Positions 17,663 through 26,606 of a DNA stretch of 64,000 nucleotides are shown here, one piece after another. The notes beneath the pieces were generated by a model that did no database searches, was not told the DNA's origin, and saw only the letters and a list, made by a program, of their open reading frames with translations. Within the stretch, counting starts at the first letter, position 1. Each line of letters begins with the position of its first letter. This DNA comes from Acidobacteriota bacterium (lineage in GTDB: Bacteria; Acidobacteriota; Terriglobia; UBA7540): contig JAKCCV010000001.1 in assembly GCA_021838785.1 (NCBI GenBank), positions 310,001-374,000 on the forward strand. Direction: 5' to 3'. The translations under genes and the position numbers were made by a program.

Positions 17663-20194
17663 CTAACCCTGAAAGCGCGAAGCGACCACGGGGTGCTTGG
17701 AATCTTTGCGAACCTCTTCGAGCGTCGCTTCGAGGCGGTTAATCACCTCCGTCACGCCGTCCACGGCGTCGAACCCGGTCCCCAGCGGCACGTCGCACAC
17801 CACCCCGCAAAACCGAGGCGGCTCTTGATCTTCCAATTTGAGCTGACCCAGCACGCGCCGCAGTTTCTCAAGCGCCAGCCCAGCCTGCTCAAGATTCGTA
17901 TCGGGAAACACGACCGCCATGGTACACGGGCCGTAGCGGATAGCCATGTCATTCTGCCGCAGATTGGAGGTCAATGCTTTGCCCGCTCGCTGCATAAACG
18001 CCTGAAGGCGCGCATCGCCCAAGATTTTGGCCAGGCGGGCCGTGTCTTCCGGCTCGATGAGGCACACCGTGAGGGGTTGCCGCTGCTCCTTGGCGCGGCC
18101 GGCCTCGGCCAGTAAACAATCCAAGTAGGAACCGCGCGGCAGGAGTCCGGTCTCCGGATCGGTGCCGGCCAGCGACTTCACCAGCCGTCGAAGATGGCTA
18201 TTATTGACGCCGATGATAATCTGAGGAGCCACGGCTTTGACTAAAATCAAATCGCCTGGCGCCCAAAATCGCACTGAATCGCACTGCTCGACCATCAGTA
18301 AGCCGGCAACCTGATCTTTGTCTTTCAGCGGGAGGACGAGCAACGATTTCACCCCAAGCTGCGTGAGTTCAAGAAAAATGGGAGCGAGTTCAGAAGTTTG
18401 GGTTACGCTGTCAAACGTCCACGCCTCCGGGTGCATCGGAGCCTGGCGGACAAAGAAGCCAAAAACCTTGAGGGCTGCGTGGCCTTCCGAAGCCAGCACG
18501 CCCAAGTTGCAGTATTCCGCCGTGAGCGACGGTCCGCGCTCGGCGCTTCCCAGCGCGGCCCAGCAGCGGCTGGCGTTGAGCGCTCTTCCCACCTGATCCA
18601 CGGCGACCTGCACAACACCTTGGGGCGTGGCCTCGCGGAAGATATTGGCGGTGATTTCTGAAATCTTCTGTAAGTGGTCGAGCGACTGAGCCGAGGGCGT
18701 GCTGGCGCCACGAGCTTCCCCCGGGTGCTCTGTCGGCGTTTCCGCCGCGGCTGGAGCCGGCGTTGGATGGAAGCCGGCCGCATCGTACAGATCCCTCAGG
18801 CGGGAGTTCCGCTCATGCGCCCCCGGATAAAGGCGGTCAATTTTCTGCAACGTTTCCATCAGGCGCGGCGCCAACTGATAGTGGTGGAACATCTCCCCTT
18901 CAATCAGCAAGTCCTCGAGCGACTCCTTCCTTTCCGGCGACCCCGTCGTGGCAATTGGCACGGCCGATGCTGCCGGGGAACTCGGCACTTGCAGCCGCGA
19001 GGCGATATTTCGATACCAGATGGGGTCAATATGTCCTTCCAGGTTCAAAAGACGGTCGGCGTGGCCGGGACCGTACGGATCCACGTCCACGATGCGTTCC
19101 AGCGTGTCCGCCGCTCTGTCATACTGTTCTGCCGCCAGGTAAAGATTAAATAGGCGGGTAAGCGAGCGCCGCAATCCCTCCTCCCGATTCATCTGATCGT
19201 AGAGCACCGTCAGCAGCTCGACGATTTCGATGTTGGTGTCATCGAACTGAAAGATTTTTTCCACCAGGGCGAGAAATTCCTCGCCTTTCCCTTGCTCTGC
19301 CAGACGACTCCGAAGTTGCTCGACTAAACTCAGAGCTTTCTGGCTCTGCTGGGCCTGCAAATATCCTTCAATCACCTTCTCGAGCAACACCAGGGCTTCT
19401 GGTTGCGTTTGAAAAAGCTTCAAGGCCAAAGGCTCAGCCTGTGCCCACTCGCTGGCGTCCACCAAAGCGCGGGCGAGCAGATTCAAAGAGGCGGTGTCGT
19501 CCGGGTGGCGCGCGACGATGGGTTCCATCAGTGCCATCGCCTCGCGCGGCCGTTTCTGCTGCAGCCGGACTTCCGCGGTGGCCGCGGCGATGGCCTCCTC
19601 GTTCGGGTCAAGCTGATAGGCTCTTTCGCACCACTCGGCCCAGCGATCCTGTTGCCCGGCGGCCCGGGCCAACTGCGCGGCGTGCAGATAGGCCGGTGCG
19701 GCAACCTTCGCCTCTCCTTGTTGGCCGGCCAACTCCGCCAGTTGCAAGCTCGCCTCCAGATTGCTGGGGTCGAGCTTGGCGATGTGCCGCAGGCATTCGA
19801 TGGCCGGCCCCTGAGAACCCGCTTTCAGGTGAAGAGCGAGCACATCCCGATAGACTTCAAGCGCCTCGGTCGTTTTTTGAGTTCGCTCCAGCAGGGCGGC
19901 CAGCTTGGTCAAGGAATGTAGCTCTTGCGGAGCGACTTTCAGAACCTTGCGGCAACTGGCGATGGCCCGCGGCGCGTCGTTGCGTTGCAGATAATAATCC
20001 GCCAGCGCCGCGCCAAAGCGAACCGCATCCGCCGACCGATTGAGCATGACCGCCAAATCGCTCAGATTTGTCAGCACATGCTCATCATTCGGCTCCAGCC
20101 GGTGCACTTCGAGGAACGCCTCGTAGGCGTCCGCGAGTTTTTGCCGGGCCAGCAGTTTTTCGGCTTTTTCGTAAAGCTTTTGGGCGTCGGGCAT
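17663..20194 (-). CDS. TPR-GAF protein with a degenerate GGDEF domain
   Basis: 843 residues. About ten tetratricopeptide repeats fill residues 1-400, a linker rich in Ala/Pro follows, then a GAF-like region (about 515-660: ITANIFREATPQGVVQVAVDQVGRALNASRCWAAL and LLVLPLKDKDQVAGLLMVEQC). The end (about 680-830) has the GGDEF fold pattern (TDPETGLLPRGSYLDCLL, then AIRYGPCTMAVVFPDT), but the GG[DE]EF active loop reads YGPCT. It should therefore not make cyclic-di-GMP and may be a scaffold or nucleotide sensor. Soluble. The gene faces away from lepA. Confidence 0.75.
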   Translation of the reverse strand: MPDAQKLYEKAEKLLARQKLADAYEAFLEVHRLEPNDEHVLTNLSDLAVMLNRSADAVRFGAALADYYLQRNDAPRAIASCRKVLKVAPQELHSLTKLAALLERTQKTTEALEVYRDVLALHLKAGSQGPAIECLRHIAKLDPSNLEASLQLAELAGQQGEAKVAAPAYLHAAQLARAAGQQDRWAEWCERAYQLDPNEEAIAAATAEVRLQQKRPREAMALMEPIVARHPDDTASLNLLARALVDASEWAQAEPLALKLFQTQPEALVLLEKVIEGYLQAQQSQKALSLVEQLRSRLAEQGKGEEFLALVEKIFQFDDTNIEIVELLTVLYDQMNREEGLRRSLTRLFNLYLAAEQYDRAADTLERIVDVDPYGPGHADRLLNLEGHIDPIWYRNIASRLQVPSSPAASAVPIATTGSPERKESLEDLLIEGEMFHHYQLAPRLMETLQKIDRLYPGAHERNSRLRDLYDAAGFHPTPAPAAAETPTEHPGEARGASTPSAQSLDHLQKISEITANIFREATPQGVVQVAVDQVGRALNASRCWAALGSAERGPSLTAEYCNLGVLASEGHAALKVFGFFVRQAPMHPEAWTFDSVTQTSELAPIFLELTQLGVKSLLVLPLKDKDQVAGLLMVEQCDSVRFWAPGDLILVKAVAPQIIIGVNNSHLRRLVKSLAGTDPETGLLPRGSYLDCLLAEAGRAKEQRQPLTVCLIEPEDTARLAKILGDARLQAFMQRAGKALTSNLRQNDMAIRYGPCTMAVVFPDTNLEQAGLALEKLRRVLGQLKLEDQEPPRFCGVVCDVPLGTGFDAVDGVTEVINRLEATLEEVRKDSKHPVVASRFQG

Positions 20195-20369
20195 CTGGCT
20201 GCGCGCGTTCGACGGCTTCGCTCCGCCGGTCTAGAGACTCTTCTCGCTGAATTGACAGCATAGCGTCCTTTTGATAGATTTTCAAAGGGCTTGGACGTTA
20301 CCGGGTTTGTGTCTCGCCGATTCCCTACCGAACCCTTTGCCTCTCCCCGCTCGACGGGCAGTGAAGTGA
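20195..20369. other. divergent promoter region between TPR-GAF gene and lepA
   Basis: 175 bp without a gene. It contains the lepA promoter described separately; I see no other structure. Confidence 0.5.
20252..20280 (+). promoter_or_regulatory. sigma70-type promoter of lepA
   Basis: A perfect -35 TTGACA (20252-20257), 17-bp spacer and TAGATT (20275-20280, four of six matches to TATAAT). It lies 90 bp upstream of the lepA ATG and points the right way. Confidence 0.55.
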
Positions 20370-22172
20370 ATGACCGACGCTCGATTCATCCGCAACTTTT
20401 CGATTGTCGCGCACATTGATCACGGCAAATCCACGCTCGCGGACCGTCTGCTCGAGCTCACCGGCGCGCTCTCCAAACGCGAAATGGCCGACCAGGTTCT
20501 CGACTCGATGGATCTCGAGCGCGAGCGCGGTATTACCATCAAGGCCCACGCCGTGCGACTCCGCTACATGGCTCGCGACGGCAACGAGTATCAACTCAAT
20601 CTGATTGACACGCCCGGCCACGTGGATTTCTCCTATGAAGTCTCGCGCAGCCTTTCGGCCTGCGAAGGCGCGCTGCTGGTGATTGACGCTTCGCAAGGCG
20701 TCGAGGCGCAGACCCTCGCCAACGCCCAACTGGCTCTCAACAACCGCCTCGCCATCATTCCGGTCATCAATAAAATTGACCTGCCCGGCGCCGACGTTGA
20801 AGCGACCCGGCAGCAGATCGAGCACGCCTTGGCCCTTGACCCGTCGGAAGCCATGCTCATCAGCGCCAAGCAGGGCACCGGAGTTCCGGAAGTCCTGGAA
20901 GCCATCGTCCATCGCATTCCGCCGCCCCAGGGTTCGCCCGAGGCGCCCTTGCGCGCGCTGATTTTTGATTCGTGGTTTGACAGTTATCGCGGGGTTGTGG
21001 TTTTGGCGCGCGTCATGGAGGGCACTCTCACGCGGGGCGCGCGGATTCGGCTTTGGTCGAACGCACAGGAGTACACGGTCGAGGACCTAGCTGTGCGCAC
21101 GCCCAAGACCGAAGCCGTCGAGGCGCTCCGCGCCGGCGAGGTTGGGCTCGTCATCGCCAACATCAAGCGTGTCGCCGACACTCGCATTGGGGACACCATC
21201 ACCGATGCCGCGCGCCCCGCCGCCGAGCCGTTGCCCGGTTTTCAGGAAATCAAGCCCATGGTCTTCGCCGGGCTTTATCCCGTCGAAGCAAGCGGCTACG
21301 AAGGGCTGCGTGACGCGCTCGAGAAATTGCGGCTGAACGACGCCTCCTTTTTCTACGAGCCGGAAAGTTCGCTCGCCCTCGGGTTCGGCTTTCGCTGCGG
21401 ATTTCTCGGCCTGCTCCACATGGAAATCGTCCAGGAGCGTCTGGAGCGCGAGTTCGGCCTCAACCTCATCACCACCGCCCCCGGCGTCCGCTATCGCATC
21501 ACCACCAAATCCGGCGACGTTGTGGAAGTGGACAATCCGTCCAAATTTCCTCCCGCAGCGGAGATCGCTCAGATCGAAGAGCCCGTCATCACCGCGCTCA
21601 TGCTGACGCAGGACGAATACCTGGGCGGCATTCTCGCGCTCCTCGAGGAAAAGCGCGGCGTGCAGAAGGGCTTCGAGTACGTCTCCCAACACCGCGTCTT
21701 GTTGACCTACGAATTGCCGCTCAACGAAATCGTTCTCGATTTCTACGACCGGCTCAAGTCGGTTTCGCGCGGTTACGCTTCGCTCGATTATCATTTCTCC
21801 GGCTACTGGGTTTCCGACCTGGTCAAAGTGGACCTGCTGGTGGCCGGCGAAGTCGTGGACGCACTCTCATTCATCTCGCATCGCGACCACGCTTACGCCC
21901 GCGCGCGAGCCCTCTGCGAACGCATGCGCAAGCTGATCCCCCGTCAGCTTTTCGAGGTGGCGATTCAGGCCTCGATCGGCTCCAAAATCATCGCTCGGGA
22001 GAATGTGGCCCCGATTCGCAAAAACGTGCTGGCCAAATGCTACGGCGGCGACGTCACCCGCAAGCGCAAGCTGCTCGAAAAGCAAAAAGAAGGCAAAAAG
22101 CGCATGAAGCGCGTCGGCAAAGTGGACATTCCCCAAGAAGCCTTTCTCGCCGTGCTCAAGGTGACGGAATAA
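20370..22172 (+). CDS. lepA: elongation factor 4 (back-translocase LepA)
   Basis: 600 residues, full length. Ribosomal GTPase that acts on stalled or mis-translocated ribosomes. G-domain motifs: [16 protein letters not shown] (G1), [12 protein letters not shown] (G2), [16 protein letters not shown] (G3), [10 protein letters not shown] (G4), SAKQGTG (G5). The LepA-specific C-terminal domain is present ([38 protein letters not shown]). Own promoter upstream; followed by a 220-bp gap with only a weak hairpin. Confidence 0.97.
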   Translation: MTDARFIRNFSIVAHIDHGKSTLADRLLELTGALSKREMADQVLDSMDLERERGITIKAHAVRLRYMARDGNEYQLNLIDTPGHVDFSYEVSRSLSACEGALLVIDASQGVEAQTLANAQLALNNRLAIIPVINKIDLPGADVEATRQQIEHALALDPSEAMLISAKQGTGVPEVLEAIVHRIPPPQGSPEAPLRALIFDSWFDSYRGVVVLARVMEGTLTRGARIRLWSNAQEYTVEDLAVRTPKTEAVEALRAGEVGLVIANIKRVADTRIGDTITDAARPAAEPLPGFQEIKPMVFAGLYPVEASGYEGLRDALEKLRLNDASFFYEPESSLALGFGFRCGFLGLLHMEIVQERLEREFGLNLITTAPGVRYRITTKSGDVVEVDNPSKFPPAAEIAQIEEPVITALMLTQDEYLGGILALLEEKRGVQKGFEYVSQHRVLLTYELPLNEIVLDFYDRLKSVSRGYASLDYHFSGYWVSDLVKVDLLVAGEVVDALSFISHRDHAYARARALCERMRKLIPRQLFEVAIQASIGSKIIARENVAPIRKNVLAKCYGGDVTRKRKLLEKQKEGKKRMKRVGKVDIPQEAFLAVLKVTE

Positions 22173-22395
22173 GATGCCCGGGCGGCGCGGACCTCCGCAG
22201 CCGGGGTCTGCGGCGTTTGGGATTGCCCAAACCGGAATGCGAAATAGCCGTTCGCGGCGAGGGGGCTTCTTGTGTCGAGGTCCCGCGTCGGAAAAACCCG
22301 CAGCGGGTAGGACAGTCACGGCTGCCGGGCGGCCTCTTGCGGCTGGCAAGGCACCCCGATAAACTAGCTTCTGAACTGGGAGGCCGAATCGAGCG

Positions 22396-22815
22396 ATGCA
22401 ATTAAAGTTCACGGCGGTTTGCGAAGAGGCACAGAAACACGAGGGAGGCGGTTACGTCGCTTACGCCCAAGAGCTTCCGGGAGCTATCACCCAGGGTGAA
22501 ACCCTCGAAGAAGCCCGAGAGAACCTGCGCGACGCCATCGAGCGGTTGCTGGAAGCGAATCGTGAGCTCTCAAGGGAGACGCAGTCCGGACACAGCGTCA
22601 TCCACGAGGAGATCGCTATCTCCGTCCCGCGAAACGAACCGATTTCACATCTCCGGGAGCATGGGTGCGAGCTGCTGCGCGAGGGGGCAAAGCATTCCGT
22701 GGACGTCAACCGGGCCGCCCATAAGACTTCCACAGTGCCTCGTCACGTCGAAATCAAGAACCCAACGGCGATCAAGATTTGCAGGCAGCTCGGCGTTCCC
22801 GATCCGCAAAAGTGA
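22396..22815 (+). CDS. single-chain HicB-HicA antitoxin-toxin fusion
   Basis: 139 residues. Residues 1-75 match the HicB-type antitoxin fold (GGYVAYAQELPGAITQGETLEEARENLRDAIERLLEANREL), the partial RNase H-like domain with no obvious DNA-binding tail. Residues 82-139 match HicA mRNA interferase (HLREHGCELLREGAKHSVDVN, STVPRHVEI, IKICRQLGV), including His100 at the catalytic position. In ordinary hicAB loci these are two separate genes, usually toxin first. Here they are one frame in antitoxin-toxin order, joined by about six residues, with no internal stop. Whether the toxin is restrained in cis or cleaved or started separately is unknown. Confidence 0.8.
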   Translation: MQLKFTAVCEEAQKHEGGGYVAYAQELPGAITQGETLEEARENLRDAIERLLEANRELSRETQSGHSVIHEEIAISVPRNEPISHLREHGCELLREGAKHSVDVNRAAHKTSTVPRHVEIKNPTAIKICRQLGVPDPQK

Positions 22816-22842
22816 GGCTCCGCACCCGCCGGGATAAAATCC

Positions 22843-23325
22843 GTGGAACTCACAATAGTCAGAATCCAAAAACCCGCCGACATGAACCTCATCCTCGGCC
22901 AGTCGCACTTTATTAAGACGGTCGAAGACCTTTATGAAGCGATCGTTCAGACGGTGCCGGGCATGAAATTCGGGATTGCCTTTTGCGAGTCTTCGGGGCC
23001 GGCGCTGGTGCGCTGGGCAGGCAACGACTCGAAGCTCATCGAGCTCGCCCAAAAGAACGCGCTCGAACTCGCCTGCGGCCATTCCTTCATTATTTTCATC
23101 GAGGGCGGATTTCCGGTGAACATCCTCAACACCATCAAAAACGTCCCCGAAGTCTGCCGGATTTTCTGCGCTACCGCCAACCCGGTCGAGGTCGTCGTCG
23201 CCGAGACCGACCAGGGCCGCGGCATCCTCGGCGTCATTGACGGCGTGAAAACCAAAGGCATCGAAACCGAAGCGGATATTCAAACCCGCAAGGAGTTTCT
23301 CCGAAAGATCGGTTACAAACTTTAG
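22843..23325 (+). CDS. adenosine-specific kinase family protein (PF04008)
   Basis: 160 residues starting with [40 protein letters not shown], and [12 protein letters not shown]-type stretches (here [28 protein letters not shown]) are characteristic of this small alpha/beta family, known from archaea and deep-branching bacteria. The family name comes from a reported adenosine-binding member; activity here is unproven. It lies between the HicB-HicA fusion and a DUF2905 gene on the same strand. Confidence 0.8.
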   Translation: MELTIVRIQKPADMNLILGQSHFIKTVEDLYEAIVQTVPGMKFGIAFCESSGPALVRWAGNDSKLIELAQKNALELACGHSFIIFIEGGFPVNILNTIKNVPEVCRIFCATANPVEVVVAETDQGRGILGVIDGVKTKGIETEADIQTRKEFLRKIGYKL

Positions 23326-23423
23326 GCAACGGCGAGCTTCTTCCCGAAAGACGGCTTGCCTCGGCGCAGGTTGACAATTCGCTCGCGACCGCTTCAGCAT
23401 GAAAGAGGAGCACAGGCGGTTTT

Positions 23424-23657
23424 ATGTCGTTTCAACTCGGCAAAATGCTGGTGATAGTGGGCGTGTTGATGGTGGCGGTCGGTCTGCTGTTGATGGCGGG
23501 AACGCGGTTTTCATTTTTCGGCCTGGGCCGTCTGCCCGGCGACGTGACCTACAAAGGCAAAAACTGGGTCTTTTATTTTCCCATTGTCAGCTCGTTGGTA
23601 GTGAGCGTGGTCTTAACGCTCATATTTTGGGTGATCTCATCCCTGATGCGAAGGTGA
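23424..23657 (+). CDS. DUF2905 small membrane protein
   Basis: 77 residues with two transmembrane helices separated by FFGLGRLPGDVTYKGKNWVFYFPI, the DUF2905 signature. Inner membrane; function unknown. Short frame but strongly family-like. A ribosome site is plausible (AGGAGC about 13 bp upstream). Confidence 0.85.
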   Translation: MSFQLGKMLVIVGVLMVAVGLLLMAGTRFSFFGLGRLPGDVTYKGKNWVFYFPIVSSLVVSVVLTLIFWVISSLMRR

Positions 23658-23783
23658 GCGTTCGGGCTCCAAGGGTCGTGGCGGGTTGCGCGTCCACTCG
23701 CGGCCGCGCGAGCTTTCAAAATGCGGCGAGCCCGTCCCGCACCTCGGAGGCTCTTCCATCGGCGAATGGGGAGGATAAGCCGC

Positions 23784-25142
23784 TTGAGTCAAATTCCGCT
23801 CCAACTGATCCCCGAACGCAAGATTTACAGCGTCACCGAACTCAGCGCCGCCTTGCGCGAGTTGCTGGAGCAAAAGTTCCCGGACGTTTGGGTGGCGGGT
23901 GAAATCTCGAATCTTCGCGGCGCCGCCTCCGGCCATCTGTATTTCACGCTCAAAGATTCTCGGGCCCAACTCCGCGCCGTCTGTTTCCGCAACCAGGCGC
24001 GTTACCTCAAATTCAAGCCACAAGAGGGAATTTCCGTCATCGCGCGCGGCCGTTTAAGCGTTTACGAAGGTCGCGGCGAGTATCAATTGCTGGTGGAGTA
24101 CCTGGAGCCGGCGGGGCTCGGCGCCTTGCAACTGGCTTTTGAGCAATTGAAGCAGCGACTGGCCGCCGAAGGGCTTTTCGACGCTTCGCGCAAGCGTCCT
24201 CTTCCGTTGCTGCCGCGCGCCGTCGGGGTGGTGACTTCGCTCGAGGGCGCTGCGCTGCGTGATATTTTGCGGGTCCTTCGCCGCCGTTTTCCCAACATGG
24301 ACGTTTGGATTTATAGAGCCCGTGTGCAGGGTGACGGCGCAGCCGAGGAAATCGCGGAGGGTCTCCGCTATTTCACCCGCCACCGCCTGGTGGACGTGGT
24401 CATCGTCGGCCGAGGCGGCGGTTCAATCGAGGACCTTTGGCCGTTCAATGAGGAAAGAGTGGCTCGGGCCATCGCCGCCTGCGCCGTGCCGGTGATTTCC
24501 GCCGTTGGGCACGAAACTGATTTCACCATTGCCGATTTCGTCGCCGACCTTCGCGCTCCCACCCCCTCCGCGGCCGCCGAGATGGTGGTTCGACCCAAGC
24601 GGGATTTGCTGGCCGAGCTTGCGAGTTACTCGCGCCACATGGCCCAGCTCATTCGACTGAGGCTATCCCAGGGGCGTGCCCGGTTGACGGAACTGTCACT
24701 CAGTCGCGCCTTGCAAACGATGCTCTCGCGGTTGAATCAGCAGGCTCAGCGCGTGGATGAGGCGGCAAGCGCCCTCGACCGCCACCTGCGCCAACAGCTT
24801 CACGAAAGTCGCCAGGCCCTAACTGCCGCAACCGCCGGCATTCGGCGCTTCGATGTGCGCCGCTTGCTCCATTTGAAGCGCGCCAGCATCCACGAGCGCG
24901 AGCTTCATCTCGGGGGCGCCTTCGCCACTCTGCTTTCGGCCAAAGGCCGACGCCTCCTCCATCTTGAGGACTTGCTGGCGGAGCGCAGCCCACTCACGAT
25001 TCTTGGTCGCGGCTATTCCATCACCCGCGCCGCCGACGGCCGCATCCTGCGCGACGCCGCGGACACACAACCGGGCGATTCCATTACCGTCCGCCTGGCG
25101 CGGGGAGAGCTCGGCGCCACCGTGAAGGAGAGGAAGCCTTAG
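23784..25142 (+). CDS. xseA: exodeoxyribonuclease VII large subunit
   Basis: About 452 residues. N-terminal OB domain (VTELSAALRELLEQKFPDVWVAGEISNL), catalytic core with PRAVGVVTSLEGAALRDILRVLRRRFP, VIVGRGGGSIEDLWPFNEE, ISAVGHETDFTIADFVADLRAPTPSAAAEMV, a long coiled coil, and the C-terminal LGRGYSITR strand. GGGAGG at 23768-23773 sits 9-10 bp before the TTG at 23784, which I prefer to the ATG at 23766. No xseB (small subunit) follows; the next genes are on the other strand. Confidence 0.93.
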   Translation: MSQIPLQLIPERKIYSVTELSAALRELLEQKFPDVWVAGEISNLRGAASGHLYFTLKDSRAQLRAVCFRNQARYLKFKPQEGISVIARGRLSVYEGRGEYQLLVEYLEPAGLGALQLAFEQLKQRLAAEGLFDASRKRPLPLLPRAVGVVTSLEGAALRDILRVLRRRFPNMDVWIYRARVQGDGAAEEIAEGLRYFTRHRLVDVVIVGRGGGSIEDLWPFNEERVARAIAACAVPVISAVGHETDFTIADFVADLRAPTPSAAAEMVVRPKRDLLAELASYSRHMAQLIRLRLSQGRARLTELSLSRALQTMLSRLNQQAQRVDEAASALDRHLRQQLHESRQALTAATAGIRRFDVRRLLHLKRASIHERELHLGGAFATLLSAKGRRLLHLEDLLAERSPLTILGRGYSITRAADGRILRDAADTQPGDSITVRLARGELGATVKERKP

Positions 25143-25184
25143 CCGGTCTCGACTGACCCCGCGCTCGCCGAAAACCGAAACGTT

Positions 25185-25832
25185 CTAAAAGGACCGTCGC
25201 CATCGCCGCTCCGCAAGCCCCAGCGCCGCGTCGGCCACCAAGGCCAAAAGCGCCGCCGGAATCGCCCCTTCCAAAATCACGCGATTGTCCACCATGGCGA
25301 GGCCACGAAAGATGAATTCGCCCAGGCCGCCCGAGCCAATCGCCGCCGCGATGGTGGCAATGCCAATGGTCATCACCGTGGCCACGCGAAGCCCCGCCAA
25401 AATCACGCTGAGCGCCAGCGGTAGTTCCACCTGAACCAGGATTTGCCGCGCGGTCAGACCCATGCCCCGGGCCGCCTCGCGCACGCTCGGGTCCACGCTC
25501 TCGATACCTGCCGCCGTGTTGCGGATAATCGGCAGCAGCGCATAGGCGGTGAGCGCGGTGATCGCCAGACGGTCCGCGCGCTCACCGAGCCACGGCACCG
25601 GCAGTAAAAATCCGAACAACGCCAGGCTGGGAATGGTTTGGATGACGTTGGCGCTGCCCAGCACGGGCTTATTCCACTTCGGATGCCGCGCCACCAGAAT
25701 TCCGAGCGGAATGCCGGCCGCGCTCGCCAGCAACATGGATACGCCCACCAGCCAGCAGTGCTCCAGCGTCAAAGTCATGATTTCCTGGCGGTGCCGATAG
25801 AAAAATTCCAACAGGCTCATCATCCCTCCCAT
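25185..25832 (-). CDS. OpuC/OpuB-type betaine ABC transporter permease
   Basis: 215 residues with about six transmembrane helices. The permease EAA loop is EAARGMGLTARQILVQVELPLALSVILAG, followed by TVMTIGIATIAAAIGSGGLGEFIFRG, typical of the osmoprotectant/choline/carnitine branch (OpuBB, OpuCB, OpuCD). These take up quaternary amines with a separate or fused binding protein. No binding domain is fused and none is encoded nearby. ATG at 25832; internal ATGs at 25823 and 25820 follow a GGGAGG and could be the true start. Last gene of the MNIO locus, 3 bp after the ATPase. Confidence 0.88.
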   Translation of the reverse strand: MGGMMSLLEFFYRHRQEIMTLTLEHCWLVGVSMLLASAAGIPLGILVARHPKWNKPVLGSANVIQTIPSLALFGFLLPVPWLGERADRLAITALTAYALLPIIRNTAAGIESVDPSVREAARGMGLTARQILVQVELPLALSVILAGLRVATVMTIGIATIAAAIGSGGLGEFIFRGLAMVDNRVILEGAIPAALLALVADAALGLAERRWRRSF

Positions 25833-25835
25833 ACG

Positions 25836-26606
25836 TTACGCAGCGCTCTCGGGCGTCTCTCCCGGGCCGAGCGTGGCCACATATTCGGCCGCCAGCGGCT
25901 CTCGCGCTTTGAGAAAAGTCAGCGGCGAATAGACGCCCACTAGCTTGCCCGCTTCCATCAAGGCAATACGGTTGGCCAGCCGCAGCGCCTCCCGAATGTC
26001 GTGCGTCACCAAAACCACGGTTTTCTTCAACCGGCTTTGTAATGCCAAAAACTCCCGCTGAATCTCCGCCCGGCTCAGCGGGTCGAGCGCGCCAAACGGC
26101 TCATCCATCAGCAGGATGGGCGGATCGGCGGCGAGCGCCCGCGCCACGCCGACGCGCTGCCGTTGGCCTCCGGAGAGTTCGCGCGGATGGCGATCTCGAA
26201 ATTTCGCGGGCTCGAGTCCCACCAGGTGTAGCAGCTCCTCCACGCGCGCTCGAACGCGCTCCGGCGGCCAACCCTCCAAACGCGGAATCAACGCCACGTT
26301 GCGCTCCACCGTGTAATGGGGAAACAAGCCTGCCTCCTGAATCACATAACCGATATGCCGCCGTAATCGTATGGGGTCCCAGTTGCCCACCGAGCGGCCT
26401 TCCACGCGAACGTCGCCGCTCGTCAGGTCGAGCAGCCGGTTGATGAGCTTGAGTGTGGTGGTTTTGCCGGAGCCGCTGCGCCCCACGAGTGCCAGCACTT
26501 CTCCGGGCGCAACCGCCAGCTCGAGCCCGGAGAGAATGATATGGCCGTCCACGGCGTAGCGCGCTTGAAGGAATTCAATCGCCGGTTGGAAGGTTTCGCC
26601 TGTCAT
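25836..26606 (-). CDS. OpuC/ProV-type betaine ABC transporter ATP-binding protein
   Basis: 256 residues. Walker A GRSGSGKTT, Q-loop YVIQEAGLFPHYTVERNVAL (the ProV/OpuCA-typical wording), signature LSGGQRQRVGVARAL, Walker B ILLMDEPFGALD, H-loop VTHDIREAL. There are no C-terminal CBS domains, unlike classical OpuCA. The start ATG at 26606 overlaps the methyltransferase stop by 4 bp (ATGA), so translation is coupled. Energises the permease encoded next. Substrate inferred to be a betaine-like or other methylated amine compound because of the coupled EgtD-type methyltransferase. Confidence 0.9.
   Translation of the reverse strand: MTGETFQPAIEFLQARYAVDGHIILSGLELAVAPGEVLALVGRSGSGKTTTLKLINRLLDLTSGDVRVEGRSVGNWDPIRLRRHIGYVIQEAGLFPHYTVERNVALIPRLEGWPPERVRARVEELLHLVGLEPAKFRDRHPRELSGGQRQRVGVARALAADPPILLMDEPFGALDPLSRAEIQREFLALQSRLKKTVVLVTHDIREALRLANRIALMEAGKLVGVYSPLTFLKAREPLAAEYVATLGPGETPESAA

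Noticed and set aside
22215-22232. Hairpin GTTTGGG-ATTG-CCCAAAC after lepA
   Set aside because: Short stem and no T run on either strand; not convincing as a terminator.
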